5,014 bases of DNA. Source: Methanobacteriota archaeon. Its GTDB lineage: Archaea > Thermoplasmatota > Thermoplasmata > RBG-16-68-12. Every line of letters begins with the position of its first letter. Within the stretch, counting starts at the first letter, position 1. Positions 1-5,014 of the stretch are shown here, in pieces. The DNA lies in NCBI GenBank assembly GCA_005878415.1, contig VBMM01000240.1, positions 1-5,014 of the forward strand, in the 5' to 3' direction. Made by a program: the position numbers and the translations under genes. The notes beneath the pieces were generated by a model. It saw only the letters and a list, made by a program, of their open reading frames with translations, searched no databases and was not told where the DNA came from.

Positions 1-8
1 GAGATAGG

Positions 9-19
9 TTGAAATAGAC
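9..19 (+). promoter_or_regulatory. Possible TATA-like element for the M50 protease gene
   Basis: The short AT-richer stretch TTGAAATAGA stands out from very GC-rich surroundings and is centred about 30 nt before the ATG at 44. In archaea a TATA box sits about 25-27 nt before the transcription start, which would put the start very near the ATG. The match to a TATA consensus is poor and the upstream BRE is only partly inside the window, so this is tentative. Confidence 0.28.
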
Positions 20-20
20 C

Positions 21-44
21 CGGAGCCTCGTTCGGAGCCTCGCA
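21..44 (+). repeat. 12-bp tandem duplication carrying two SD-like GGAG motifs
   Basis: CGGAGCCTCG occurs at 21-30 and again at 33-42, a period of 12 bp, immediately before the M50 start codon. Each copy carries GGAG. The second (34-37) is 6 nt from the ATG, a good Shine-Dalgarno distance; the first (22-25) is too far to serve this start. It is most simply a small replication-slippage duplication in the 5' leader. Confidence 0.7.
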
Positions 45-1384
45 TGTGGGACCTCTTTCCCCTCCTCCTCGCGGCGGGCCTCATCGTGCTCTGGTCCCTC
101 GTCCTGTTCGCCCTCCAACGTCGCGGGCTCCTCGAGCCCCGCGGCCTCTCCGTGTCCCCGCCGCCCGCGGGTCCCTTCCTCATGTGGAAGACCGTTCGAG
201 GCCGTCGACTGATTGACCGCCTCGCGAGGCCCACCCGTTTCTGGCGGGCGTTCGGCGACCTCGCGATCGTCCTCGTCGCCCTGACGATGGCGGGGACGAC
301 GCTCCTCCTCCTCTGGGAAGCGACCCTCGTGCAGACCGCGGCCGTCCGCGGGAATCCGCCGTCGCCGGACCTCCTCCTCGGCATCCCCGGCATCAACCCG
401 ATCATCCCCATCGGGTACGGGATCTTCGGGCTCTCGGTGGCGATCATCCTCCACGAGTTCTCCCACGGCATCCTCTCACGCGTCGCGAAGATCCGCATCC
501 GCTCCCTCGGGCTGATCTTCCTCATCTTCCCGATCGGCGCGTTCGTCGAGCCGGACGAGGAGGAGCTGCGCGCCCTACCGCGCCACGAGCGAGCGCGCCT
601 CTACGCGGCCGGCCCGGCCACGAACATGCTGCTCGCCCTCACGTTCGCCGTCCTGTTCTCGTCCGTCATGATGGCGTCCGTCACGCCGGTCCATGACGGC
701 GTCGGCATCGTCGGCTTCACGGAAGGCGGCTCACCGGCGCAGTCGGCAAATATCGAGGCGTACACGGTGATCACGGAGGTCAATAACACGCCGGTTCACT
801 CGTACGCGGACTTCCGGAACGCGATGCTCCTCGTCGTGCCAGGGCAGAACGTTTCGGTGGTGACATTCAACCCTTCGAATTCGACGTATGTAGCGTACGT
901 CGTCACGCTCGCGGCGGAGCCGGGTACCGGCCGGCCGCTCCTAGGCATTTACGCGATGGATGTCGCCACGGACTACTACCATCCGCTCACGAATCCGGAT
1001 CGCTTCGGTGGAATCCCCGGCGCCGCCCTGACGTACATCTCCCTGCCGTTCCAGGGCCGGGCGCCGATCCAGGATCCCGCGGTGCGCTTCTACAAGATCG
1101 GCGGACCGCTCGCCGCCATTCCCGCACCGCTCTTCTGGATCCTGGCCAACACGGCGTACTGGCTCTTCTGGCTCAACGTGATGCTCGGCGCCACGAACGC
1201 GCTGCCCGCGGTCCCGCTCGACGGGGGCTACGTCTTCAAAGACGGAATCGAAGGGCTCGTCTCGCGCCTCAAGAAAGGCCTCCCGACGGAACAGCGGGAC
1301 CGGATCGTCCGCGGGGTGAGCTACACGTTCGCGTTGCTCATCCTCGGCCTCGTCGTGTGGCAGGTCATCGGGCCGCGGATCTGA
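44..1384 (+). CDS. M50 family (site-2-type) membrane zinc metalloprotease with PDZ domain
   Basis: This is an intramembrane zinc protease of the S2P/RseP class (446 aa), which cuts substrates within or next to the membrane, classically to release regulators or clear signal-peptide remnants. Seen directly: the HExxH zinc motif as HEFSH at residues 137-141 inside a hydrophobic helix (about 125-147), and the third-ligand motif PLDGG with Asp393 in a C-terminal helix region. Other hydrophobic stretches lie at about 2-24, 72-92, 152-168, 189-213, 361-388 and 427-445. Residues about 217-291 form a PDZ-like domain (GIVGFTEGGSPAQ, then a strand starting TVITEVNNTPV) between the two catalytic halves, which is the M50 layout. 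All catalytic residues are present, so it should be active; the substrate is unknown. The ATG at 44 is chosen because a GGAG lies 6 nt upstream (34-37) and the first helix follows at once. It is convergent with the minus-strand cluster and has no same-strand neighbour in the window. Confidence 0.93.
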   Translation: MWDLFPLLLAAGLIVLWSLVLFALQRRGLLEPRGLSVSPPPAGPFLMWKTVRGRRLIDRLARPTRFWRAFGDLAIVLVALTMAGTTLLLLWEATLVQTAAVRGNPPSPDLLLGIPGINPIIPIGYGIFGLSVAIILHEFSHGILSRVAKIRIRSLGLIFLIFPIGAFVEPDEEELRALPRHERARLYAAGPATNMLLALTFAVLFSSVMMASVTPVHDGVGIVGFTEGGSPAQSANIEAYTVITEVNNTPVHSYADFRNAMLLVVPGQNVSVVTFNPSNSTYVAYVVTLAAEPGTGRPLLGIYAMDVATDYYHPLTNPDRFGGIPGAALTYISLPFQGRAPIQDPAVRFYKIGGPLAAIPAPLFWILANTAYWLFWLNVMLGATNALPAVPLDGGYVFKDGIEGLVSRLKKGLPTEQRDRIVRGVSYTFALLILGLVVWQVIGPRI

Positions 1385-1390
1385 GCCACT

Positions 1391-1711
1391 TCACTTCCCG
1401 CTCTCCGAGGCGACGAGTCCGAGGACGCCGCTGATGATCGCGAGGATGCCCCCCGTCGTACTGCCGTACCCCAAGACAATCACGATGATCCCGAGGACGA
1501 TGTTGACCAGTCCCCCCGAGCCGTACTTGCCGCGGTAGATCATGAGGCTCCCGAGGACGATTGCGACGCCGAGCAGCGCCGCGATGATGGCGCTGACCGC
1601 CAGGTTGAGATTGAACTGCCGACCGATGTCGAGCGCTCCGACCAGGATCAGGAGGCCGCCGATTAGGCCGATCAGCATCGCGATGAGGGCGAGGAGGCGT
1701 TTCTCCGTCAT
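1391..1711 (-). CDS. Small glycine-rich four-helix membrane protein, function unknown
   Basis: A 106-aa protein that is almost entirely hydrophobic, with four likely membrane helices at about residues 6-27, 37-59, 66-82 and 85-101. Short polar turns separate them (DIGRQFN, YRGKYGSGG) and the tail is a charged SESGK. Many small residues sit in GxxxG-like spacing (GLIGGLLILVG, GGILAIISG), which usually means tightly packed helices. There is no signal peptide, catalytic motif or Cys/His cluster. I do not recognise a family; similar short Gly/Ile-rich membrane proteins are common in archaea. The ATG at 1711 is the natural start because helix 1 follows a short MTEKR head. It lies 27 nt downstream of the acetyltransferase stop, on the same strand, so it is probably co-transcribed. 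Its stop is 6 bp from the end of the convergent M50 gene. No strong Shine-Dalgarno is seen; the nearest G-rich run (GGTGGG) is about 15 nt away. Confidence 0.75.
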   Translation of the reverse strand: MTEKRLLALIAMLIGLIGGLLILVGALDIGRQFNLNLAVSAIIAALLGVAIVLGSLMIYRGKYGSGGLVNIVLGIIVIVLGYGSTTGGILAIISGVLGLVASESGK

Positions 1712-1738
1712 GAGACAGGGAGAAGTCCCACCGCCGTT

Positions 1739-2513
1739 TCAGCCTTTCTCCAGCCCGCCGAGCGCCCACACGCCCGTCGGATCCCCCGCGGAGCGGTCCT
1801 CGCCCCACACCATGCGAAGTGCGCGGAACACCTCCTCGTATCCAAGTTCTTTAACGAAGGCGAGGAGCGGCTCGTTCCGGGAGGGCCCGCTGAACGCGAT
1901 CTCGCGCGCTCCGGAGGCTGCGACGAGGGCGTGAAACAGGTTCGGGGCCGCAGGATTGTCGCGACGCCCGACGGTCCACGGGCCGATTTCACACCCTTCC
2001 CCGCTTACGTTTCCGACGATGTATCCGCGGATCTCGCCGTTCCGCTCGTACACCAGGAACGACTCGGGGAACTCTTCCGCGAGCCGCTCGAGGAGCGGCG
2101 TCCGGTCGGCGCCGAAGTAGGCCTTGTCGAGGCGGGCGAGGCGCGCCACGTCGGGCCGGCGTGCGGGGCGGACCCCGGCCGAACGGCCGGAAGTATGCGT
2201 TCAGGCGCACGGTCACGACGCCGAGGGCGCGCAGGTGGTCCAGGGCCGCCTCCATCATCTGCTTCCCGACGCCGCGGCCGCGCAGCTCCGGCCGCACGAT
2301 CACGGCGCCGAGGAACGCGAGCTCGTCGTACGTGGTCGTCGTCAGGACGCCGACCACCTCGCCCGCCAACTCCGCCGCGAAGCAGCCGCCGGGGGAGAGC
2401 TCGAGCAGCCGCCGGAAGTCGGACGGGGTGTAGCCCCAGTCCTCCAGGTCGGTCAATCGGATGGCGGCGTCGATGTCCCGCGCTTTGAGTCTCCGGACGC
2501 GCGTGCTCTCCAC
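1739..2513 (-). pseudogene. Tandem-domain GNAT N-acetyltransferase, frameshifted between domains
   Basis: Two halves of one protein lie in different frames. The N-terminal half starts at GTG 2513 and is a GNAT domain to about residue 108: a first strand with VRRLKARDID, GCFAAELAGEVVGVL at about 43-57, and the acetyl-CoA-binding motif RPELRGRGVG at 74-83. Its frame then becomes Arg/Pro-rich shadow sequence. The C-terminal half is in the next frame, open from 2200 down to the stop at 1739, and reads VRPARRPDVARLARLDKAYF, then FGADR, FPESFLVYE, IGPWTV and RMVWG; this resembles the second domain of tandem-GNAT proteins (Acetyltransf_18 type). The shift lies between about 2200 and 2171; removing one base from the four-G run at 2173-2176 would join the frames. 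The product would be about 258 aa, and the usual PFYERLGF-like end of GNAT domain 1 is missing, so bases may also be lost. It could be a true pseudogene, two separate polypeptides (a GTG at 2149 could start the second) or a sequencing error. The substrate is unknown. Confidence 0.78.
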
Positions 2514-2677
2514 AGGTTCACCCGCCGTTCGAGTTCTTCAGGCTCGTCGCAGTCGTGATAGCCGTACGTCACGTACCGCTTTTCCTTCCGGAGATGCTTG
2601 TACATGCAGGGGCCGTACTCGTCGTCTTCCTGCCCGTACCACTTGTCGCAGTCTTTGCACCGATGCTTCTGCGGCAA
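2453..2677 (-). CDS. Small Cys-rich, probably zinc-binding protein, function unknown
   Basis: A 74-aa protein with a compact Cys pattern: CKDC at residues 7-10, then Cys24 in DDEYGPC and Cys43 in YGYHDC, with His28 and His41 available as further ligands. Four cysteines in a CxxC-x13-C-x18-C layout, with aromatic and acidic residues between, look like a small metal-binding fold, most likely zinc. The C-terminal third (about 45-74) is charged, then Ser/Thr/Pro-rich and probably flexible. There are no membrane segments. I do not recognise a named family. The open frame runs upstream into infB, so the start is a choice: TTG at 2677 is the first plausible start after the infB stop (17 nt away) and puts the CxxC near the N-terminus. 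There is no clear Shine-Dalgarno, so translation may be coupled to infB. Its last 61 bp overlap the start of the GNAT gene. The Cys and YGPC/YGYHDC motifs argue that this frame, not its antisense, is coding. A role linked to translation or RNA is possible only by context. Confidence 0.72.
   Translation of the reverse strand: MPQKHRCKDCDKWYGQEDDEYGPCMYKHLRKEKRYVTYGYHDCDEPEELERRVNLWRARASGDSKRGTSTPPSD
2518..2523 (-). promoter_or_regulatory. Shine-Dalgarno-like site for the GNAT gene start
   Basis: On the minus strand GGGTGA lies 4 nt before the GTG at 2513, and GGTGA is complementary to the anti-SD end of 16S rRNA. It sits inside the coding sequence of the preceding Cys-rich protein, which supports GTG 2513 as the true start and a genuine 61-bp gene overlap. 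Confidence 0.5.
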
Positions 2678-2694
2678 GGCGGCCTGCAGCTCGT

Positions 2695-4452
2695 CTACAT
2701 TCCCCAGAACGGGTCCTCCTTGCGCTTGATGGCGATGATCTGGTCGAGCGCCTCGACCTCGTCGTGACCGAGGTCCGTGCGCACCCGCAGCGTCCGCGCA
2801 TCCGCCTCCGGGAGGTCGACGTAGAGCACGTCCCCGCCGTTGATCTGGCGGCCGATCGTGATCCCGTCCACGGAGATCGCGACCTCCTGTCCCGGCCCTG
2901 CGCCGTCGAGGCTCTTCTCCCCGCTCCGGATCGACTTGATCCGGCCGAGCGGACGGCCGTCCTCCCGCATGACCGCCTCGCCCGTCCGGATGCGTCCCGC
3001 GAGGACGCGCACGCCGAAGATCGCCGGCTTCGATGTCCGGAAGACATGCTCTCCGAGGAACAGGAGCTTCGCGGGATACGCCATCGCCTTGCGGCTCGCG
3101 GCCTCGAGGGCGCGCTTCCGCTCGTCCCGCCACGTCCCATAGTCCTCGATGAGTCGATAGATGACGTCGCTCTCTAGGAACGCGAGGTCCGGATGTTCGA
3201 GGCGGGCCGTCTTCGCGTCAGGAAGGACCTCCAGGTTGAACGCGAGGATCGCACGGAGGAGCGGGTCCTTCGCCGTCGCCGCATCCGTGACGTCACGCCG
3301 CGAGACCGGCCCGATCCGCGCATACTTGATCGGGATCGAGGCCTGCTTGCACTCGTACGCCAGGCCTTCGAGCGAGCCGATCGCGTCGGCCTTGACGACG
3401 ATGCCTTCGTCCTGCGTCTCGATGTGGACCTGCGACTCCTTCGCGACCTCCTCGACGACCGCGGCGACGTTCCCCCTCGCCACGCGGATCGGGGCGCCCG
3501 CAACGGCCCGTTCGAGTCCGCTTCCCACGATCTTCACCCCGGCCGCGGCGGCTGCGCTCGCCACGGAGTCGAACCGCTCCTGCGGATCGCGGATCTCGTC
3601 GAGCGGCTTCGGTTTCAGGAGCGCCTTCACCTTGGTCGTGCCGGGCTTGCCCGTCGTACCGAAGACGACCGTGTCGCCTTTCACGAGGACGCCCTGATAG
3701 ATGATCGCGTCGAGCGTGACGCCGAGGCCTTTCTCTTCCTTGACCTCGAGGATTGTCCCCTCGGCAGGGCCCGCGGCGGTCTCGAGCTGCGGCTCGAGGA
3801 ACCGTTGCGCGAGTCCGATCAGCATCAGGAGCATGTCGGCGATACCCTCGCCGTGTTTCGCGCTCACCGGGACGACGGCGAGGTTCGTCGTGAAGTCCTC
3901 GATGCGATCGTAGCGGTCCGCGGAGAAGCCGTGCTCGTAGAGCCGGCCCACGAGCTCGTACATGCGCTTGTCGAGCTCCTCCCTCGCGGACTCCGGCTGG
4001 TCCGAGTACGACGCGAGGAACGGCGTGCCCTCGTGCTTCCGCCAGCCGGGAACGAGGTCAATCTTGTTCGCCGCCACGATGAACGGCGTCTTGTATCGCT
4101 TGAGGATGTTCAGGCTCTCGATCGTCTGCGGCCGGAATCCCTCGTTGACGTCGATCACGAGCACGGCGAGGTCGGCCAAGGCGCCGCCGCGAGCGCGGAG
4201 GGTCGAGAACGCCACGTGGCCGGGCGTGTCGATGAAGAGGAGCCCCGGGATGCGGAACGTCTTGCCCTTGACCAAGTCGCCGCACGCCTCGAGGATCGCC
4301 GCGAGGGGCACCTCCGTGGCGCCGATGTGCTGCGTGATCCCGCCGGCCTCGCGGCCCGCGACCCCGGTGCCGCGGATCCGGTCGAGGAGGGTGGTCTTGC
4401 CGTGGTCGACGTGCCCCAGGACGGACACGATCGGCTGGCGAATCGAGGCCAT
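2695..4452 (-). CDS. infB: Translation initiation factor aIF5B (archaeal IF2/eIF5B)
   Basis: A GTPase that promotes joining of the large ribosomal subunit and checks initiator tRNA placement late in translation initiation in the cytoplasm. All G motifs are visible: G1 GHVDHGKT at residues 13-20, G2 GGITQHIGA at 37-45, G3 DTPGH at 75-79 with the catalytic-type His79, G4 NKID at 129-132, and G5 SAK at 197-199. Domain II follows at about 229-340 (GTILEVKEEKGLG), domain III at about 348-415 (KADAIGSLEGL, IGPVSRRDVTDA), then the linker helix and domain IV to the PFWGM end at 585. The length matches intein-free archaeal aIF5B, and no bacterial-type N-terminal extension or intein is present. The ATG at 4452 gives the short MASIRQPIVSVLGHVDHGKT head typical of the family. 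No Shine-Dalgarno precedes it; a TATA-like element about 27 nt upstream suggests a leaderless transcript. It is 56 bp downstream of ndk and 17 bp upstream of the Cys-rich gene. Confidence 0.98.
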   Translation of the reverse strand: MASIRQPIVSVLGHVDHGKTTLLDRIRGTGVAGREAGGITQHIGATEVPLAAILEACGDLVKGKTFRIPGLLFIDTPGHVAFSTLRARGGALADLAVLVIDVNEGFRPQTIESLNILKRYKTPFIVAANKIDLVPGWRKHEGTPFLASYSDQPESAREELDKRMYELVGRLYEHGFSADRYDRIEDFTTNLAVVPVSAKHGEGIADMLLMLIGLAQRFLEPQLETAAGPAEGTILEVKEEKGLGVTLDAIIYQGVLVKGDTVVFGTTGKPGTTKVKALLKPKPLDEIRDPQERFDSVASAAAAAGVKIVGSGLERAVAGAPIRVARGNVAAVVEEVAKESQVHIETQDEGIVVKADAIGSLEGLAYECKQASIPIKYARIGPVSRRDVTDAATAKDPLLRAILAFNLEVLPDAKTARLEHPDLAFLESDVIYRLIEDYGTWRDERKRALEAASRKAMAYPAKLLFLGEHVFRTSKPAIFGVRVLAGRIRTGEAVMREDGRPLGRIKSIRSGEKSLDGAGPGQEVAISVDGITIGRQINGGDVLYVDLPEADARTLRVRTDLGHDEVEALDQIIAIKRKEDPFWGM

Positions 4453-4476
4453 AACCGGCGGACCAAGAAGCCGACG

Positions 4477-4485
4477 ATATTAGAA
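4477..4485 (-). promoter_or_regulatory. Candidate TATA box for infB
   Basis: On the minus strand TTCTAATAT is the only AT-rich patch in the ndk-infB gap. Exactly 24 nt separate it from the infB ATG. An archaeal TATA box at this distance would place the transcription start at or next to the ATG, giving a leaderless mRNA; the absence of a Shine-Dalgarno before infB agrees with this. A clear purine-rich BRE is not seen upstream, so the match is moderate. Confidence 0.45.
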
Positions 4486-4492
4486 GGTTGGC

Positions 4493-4506
4493 CCCTTGAT
4501 GAAGGG
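4493..4506 (-). terminator. Small hairpin just after ndk, possible terminator or processing site
   Basis: Two bases after the ndk stop, the minus strand reads CCCTT-CATC-AAGGG, a perfect 5-bp stem with a 4-nt loop. Only a weak pyrimidine run (CCAACCTTCT) follows it, not the T-rich tract expected of archaeal intrinsic termination, so it may instead mark a 3' end or processing point, or be chance. Its place between ndk and the infB promoter candidate fits a transcript boundary. Confidence 0.3.
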
Positions 4507-4508
4507 AC

Positions 4509-4967
4509 TCATTCGCGAAGCCAGGACTCGTCGATCCGTGTGTACGACTGGATCTCCTCGGGCTTGAAGAAGAGCGAGATTTCCTTCTTCGCGCTCTCGG
4601 GTGAATCCGATCCGTGAATCACGTTCCGTCCGATCGTCAGCGCGAGATCCCCGCGAATTGTGCCGGGCTCCGCTTCCGCGGAGTTCGTCTTGCCCATCAT
4701 CTTCCGGACCGCGGCGACGGCGCCGTCCCCCTCCAGGACCATCGCGACGACGGGTCCCGCCGCGATGTACGACATCAGCGGTTCGAAGAACGCCTTGCCC
4801 TTGTGCTCGGCGTAGTAGGTCTCCGCGAGGGACCGCGTGACGCGGACCATCTTGAGGGCGACGAGCTTCAGCCCTCGATGCTCGAATCGCGCGACGATCT
4901 CGCCGACCAAACCGCGGTGCACCGCGTCCGGCTTGAGCAGGACGAAGGTGCGGTCGGCCGCGATCAA
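4509..4967 (-). CDS. ndk: Nucleoside diphosphate kinase
   Basis: It transfers the gamma phosphate from ATP to other (d)NDPs through a phosphohistidine intermediate, keeping up GTP, CTP and UTP pools in the cytoplasm. The 152-aa length is standard for the family. Motifs seen: RTFVLLKPDAVHRGLVGEI at residues 6-24 with Lys12, YYAEHKGKAFF at 51-61, Arg105 in TIRGDL, and the active-site signature NVIHGSDS at 115-122 with the catalytic His118. The C-terminal FFKPEEI and the Tyr142 region are also typical. The start is TTG at 4967, because the conserved RTFVLLKPD begins only five residues later and no ATG or GTG lies closer. This TTG overlaps the stop of the preceding gene as TTGA (4967-4964), so translation is likely coupled. 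Its place before infB matches the euryarchaeal rpl24e-ndk-infB order. It is complete and nothing looks damaged. Confidence 0.97.
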   Translation of the reverse strand: MIAADRTFVLLKPDAVHRGLVGEIVARFEHRGLKLVALKMVRVTRSLAETYYAEHKGKAFFEPLMSYIAAGPVVAMVLEGDGAVAAVRKMMGKTNSAEAEPGTIRGDLALTIGRNVIHGSDSPESAKKEISLFFKPEEIQSYTRIDESWLRE

Positions 4968-5014
4968 GCCCCCTTCTTCGCCTTCTTGGCCGAGGGGGCG
5001 GGCGCCTCCTCCTC
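4964..5014 (-). CDS. C-terminal tail of upstream gene, probably ribosomal protein L24e (partial)
   Basis: Sixteen codons and a TGA stop run in from the window edge: EEEAPAPSAKKAKKGA. The tail is acidic, then Ala/Pro-rich, then Lys-rich, as in low-complexity ends of archaeal ribosomal proteins. No domain is visible. The identification rests on position: in euryarchaea such as Archaeoglobus, rpl24e sits directly before ndk and infB. If so, this L24e carries a tail beyond the usual compact zinc-ribbon protein of about 60 residues. Its stop shares TGA with the TTGA overlap of the ndk start. Confidence 0.55.
   Translation of the reverse strand, partial: EEEAPAPSAKKAKKGA

Noticed and set aside
1712..1738. 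GGGACTTCTCCC as a terminator hairpin between the GNAT and membrane protein genes
   Set aside because: The stem is only 4 bp, no T-tract follows, and it sits where a ribosome binding region would be; it is likely chance.
1365..1808. Alternative minus-strand frame across the small membrane protein
   Set aside because: It is Arg-rich with no motif and runs into the M50 gene end, whereas the other frame gives four clean membrane helices with an ATG and a good stop.
1931..2558. Plus-strand open frames opposite the GNAT and Cys-rich genes
   Set aside because: The translations are Arg/Pro/Ala/Ser-rich low complexity, in contrast to the clear GNAT and Cys motifs on the minus strand.
2678..3133. Possible longer Cys-rich protein starting inside infB
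   Set aside because: The frame is open far into infB, but that part is Arg/Gly/Pro shadow sequence. The motif-bearing part begins only after the infB stop, so the TTG at 2677 is preferred.
2695..4452. Intein in aIF5B
   Set aside because: Some archaeal infB genes carry inteins at the GTP-binding site, but here G1 to G5 are contiguous and the length is normal.
3193..4617. A 474-codon open frame antisense to infB and part of ndk, on the plus strand
   Set aside because: It is Arg/Asp/Glu/Val-rich without any domain, and it exactly mirrors strongly conserved aIF5B coding sequence. Long antisense open frames are expected in GC-rich DNA with strong third-position bias.
1..5014. CRISPR array, tRNA/rRNA gene, insertion sequence or defence system
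   Set aside because: I saw no regularly spaced repeats, cloverleaf sequence, transposase motif or terminal inverted repeats, and the coding genes leave almost no free space.

Overview
This window comes from a GC-rich archaeal chromosome. The clearest evidence is an intact archaeal/eukaryal-type initiation factor aIF5B, with domain II following directly after the GTPase domain and the C-terminal ending PFWG. Just upstream of it on the same strand is nucleoside diphosphate kinase, the partner expected in the euryarchaeal order rpl7ae-rps28e-rpl24e-ndk-infB. Euryarchaeota in the broad sense fits well. A high-GC Thermoplasmata-like lineage is my guess, based on the small Gly-rich membrane protein, the tandem-GNAT protein and the weak or absent Shine-Dalgarno sites; the sequence alone does not prove it.

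Layout: the left quarter (44-1384, plus strand) encodes a PDZ-containing M50 (site-2-type) membrane metalloprotease. It is convergent, with a 6-bp gap, to everything else, which lies on the minus strand. Read in the direction of transcription (right to left), the minus-strand genes are: the C-terminal tail of an upstream gene, probably ribosomal protein L24e (4964-5014); ndk (4509-4967, TTG start overlapping the previous stop as TTGA); infB/aIF5B (2695-4452, with a plausible promoter of its own and no Shine-Dalgarno, so perhaps leaderless); a 74-residue Cys-rich protein of unknown function (2453-2677, TTG start); a two-domain GNAT acetyltransferase split by a frameshift (1739-2513); and a 106-residue, four-helix membrane protein (1391-1711). 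Coding density is very high, with tight spacing or overlaps throughout, so ndk to the membrane protein may be one or two transcription units.

Function: ndk and aIF5B are translation and nucleotide-supply housekeeping genes; NDK makes the GTP that aIF5B hydrolyses at subunit joining. The small Cys-rich protein, the GNAT protein and the membrane protein are accessory passengers of unknown role. The M50 protease is an independent unit. I see no mobile element, CRISPR array, tRNA or rRNA. The window is mostly ordinary core genome. The points that deserve a second look are the broken GNAT gene, which also seems to lack the end of its first domain, the conserved-looking Cys-rich small protein, and the start-site and promoter features.
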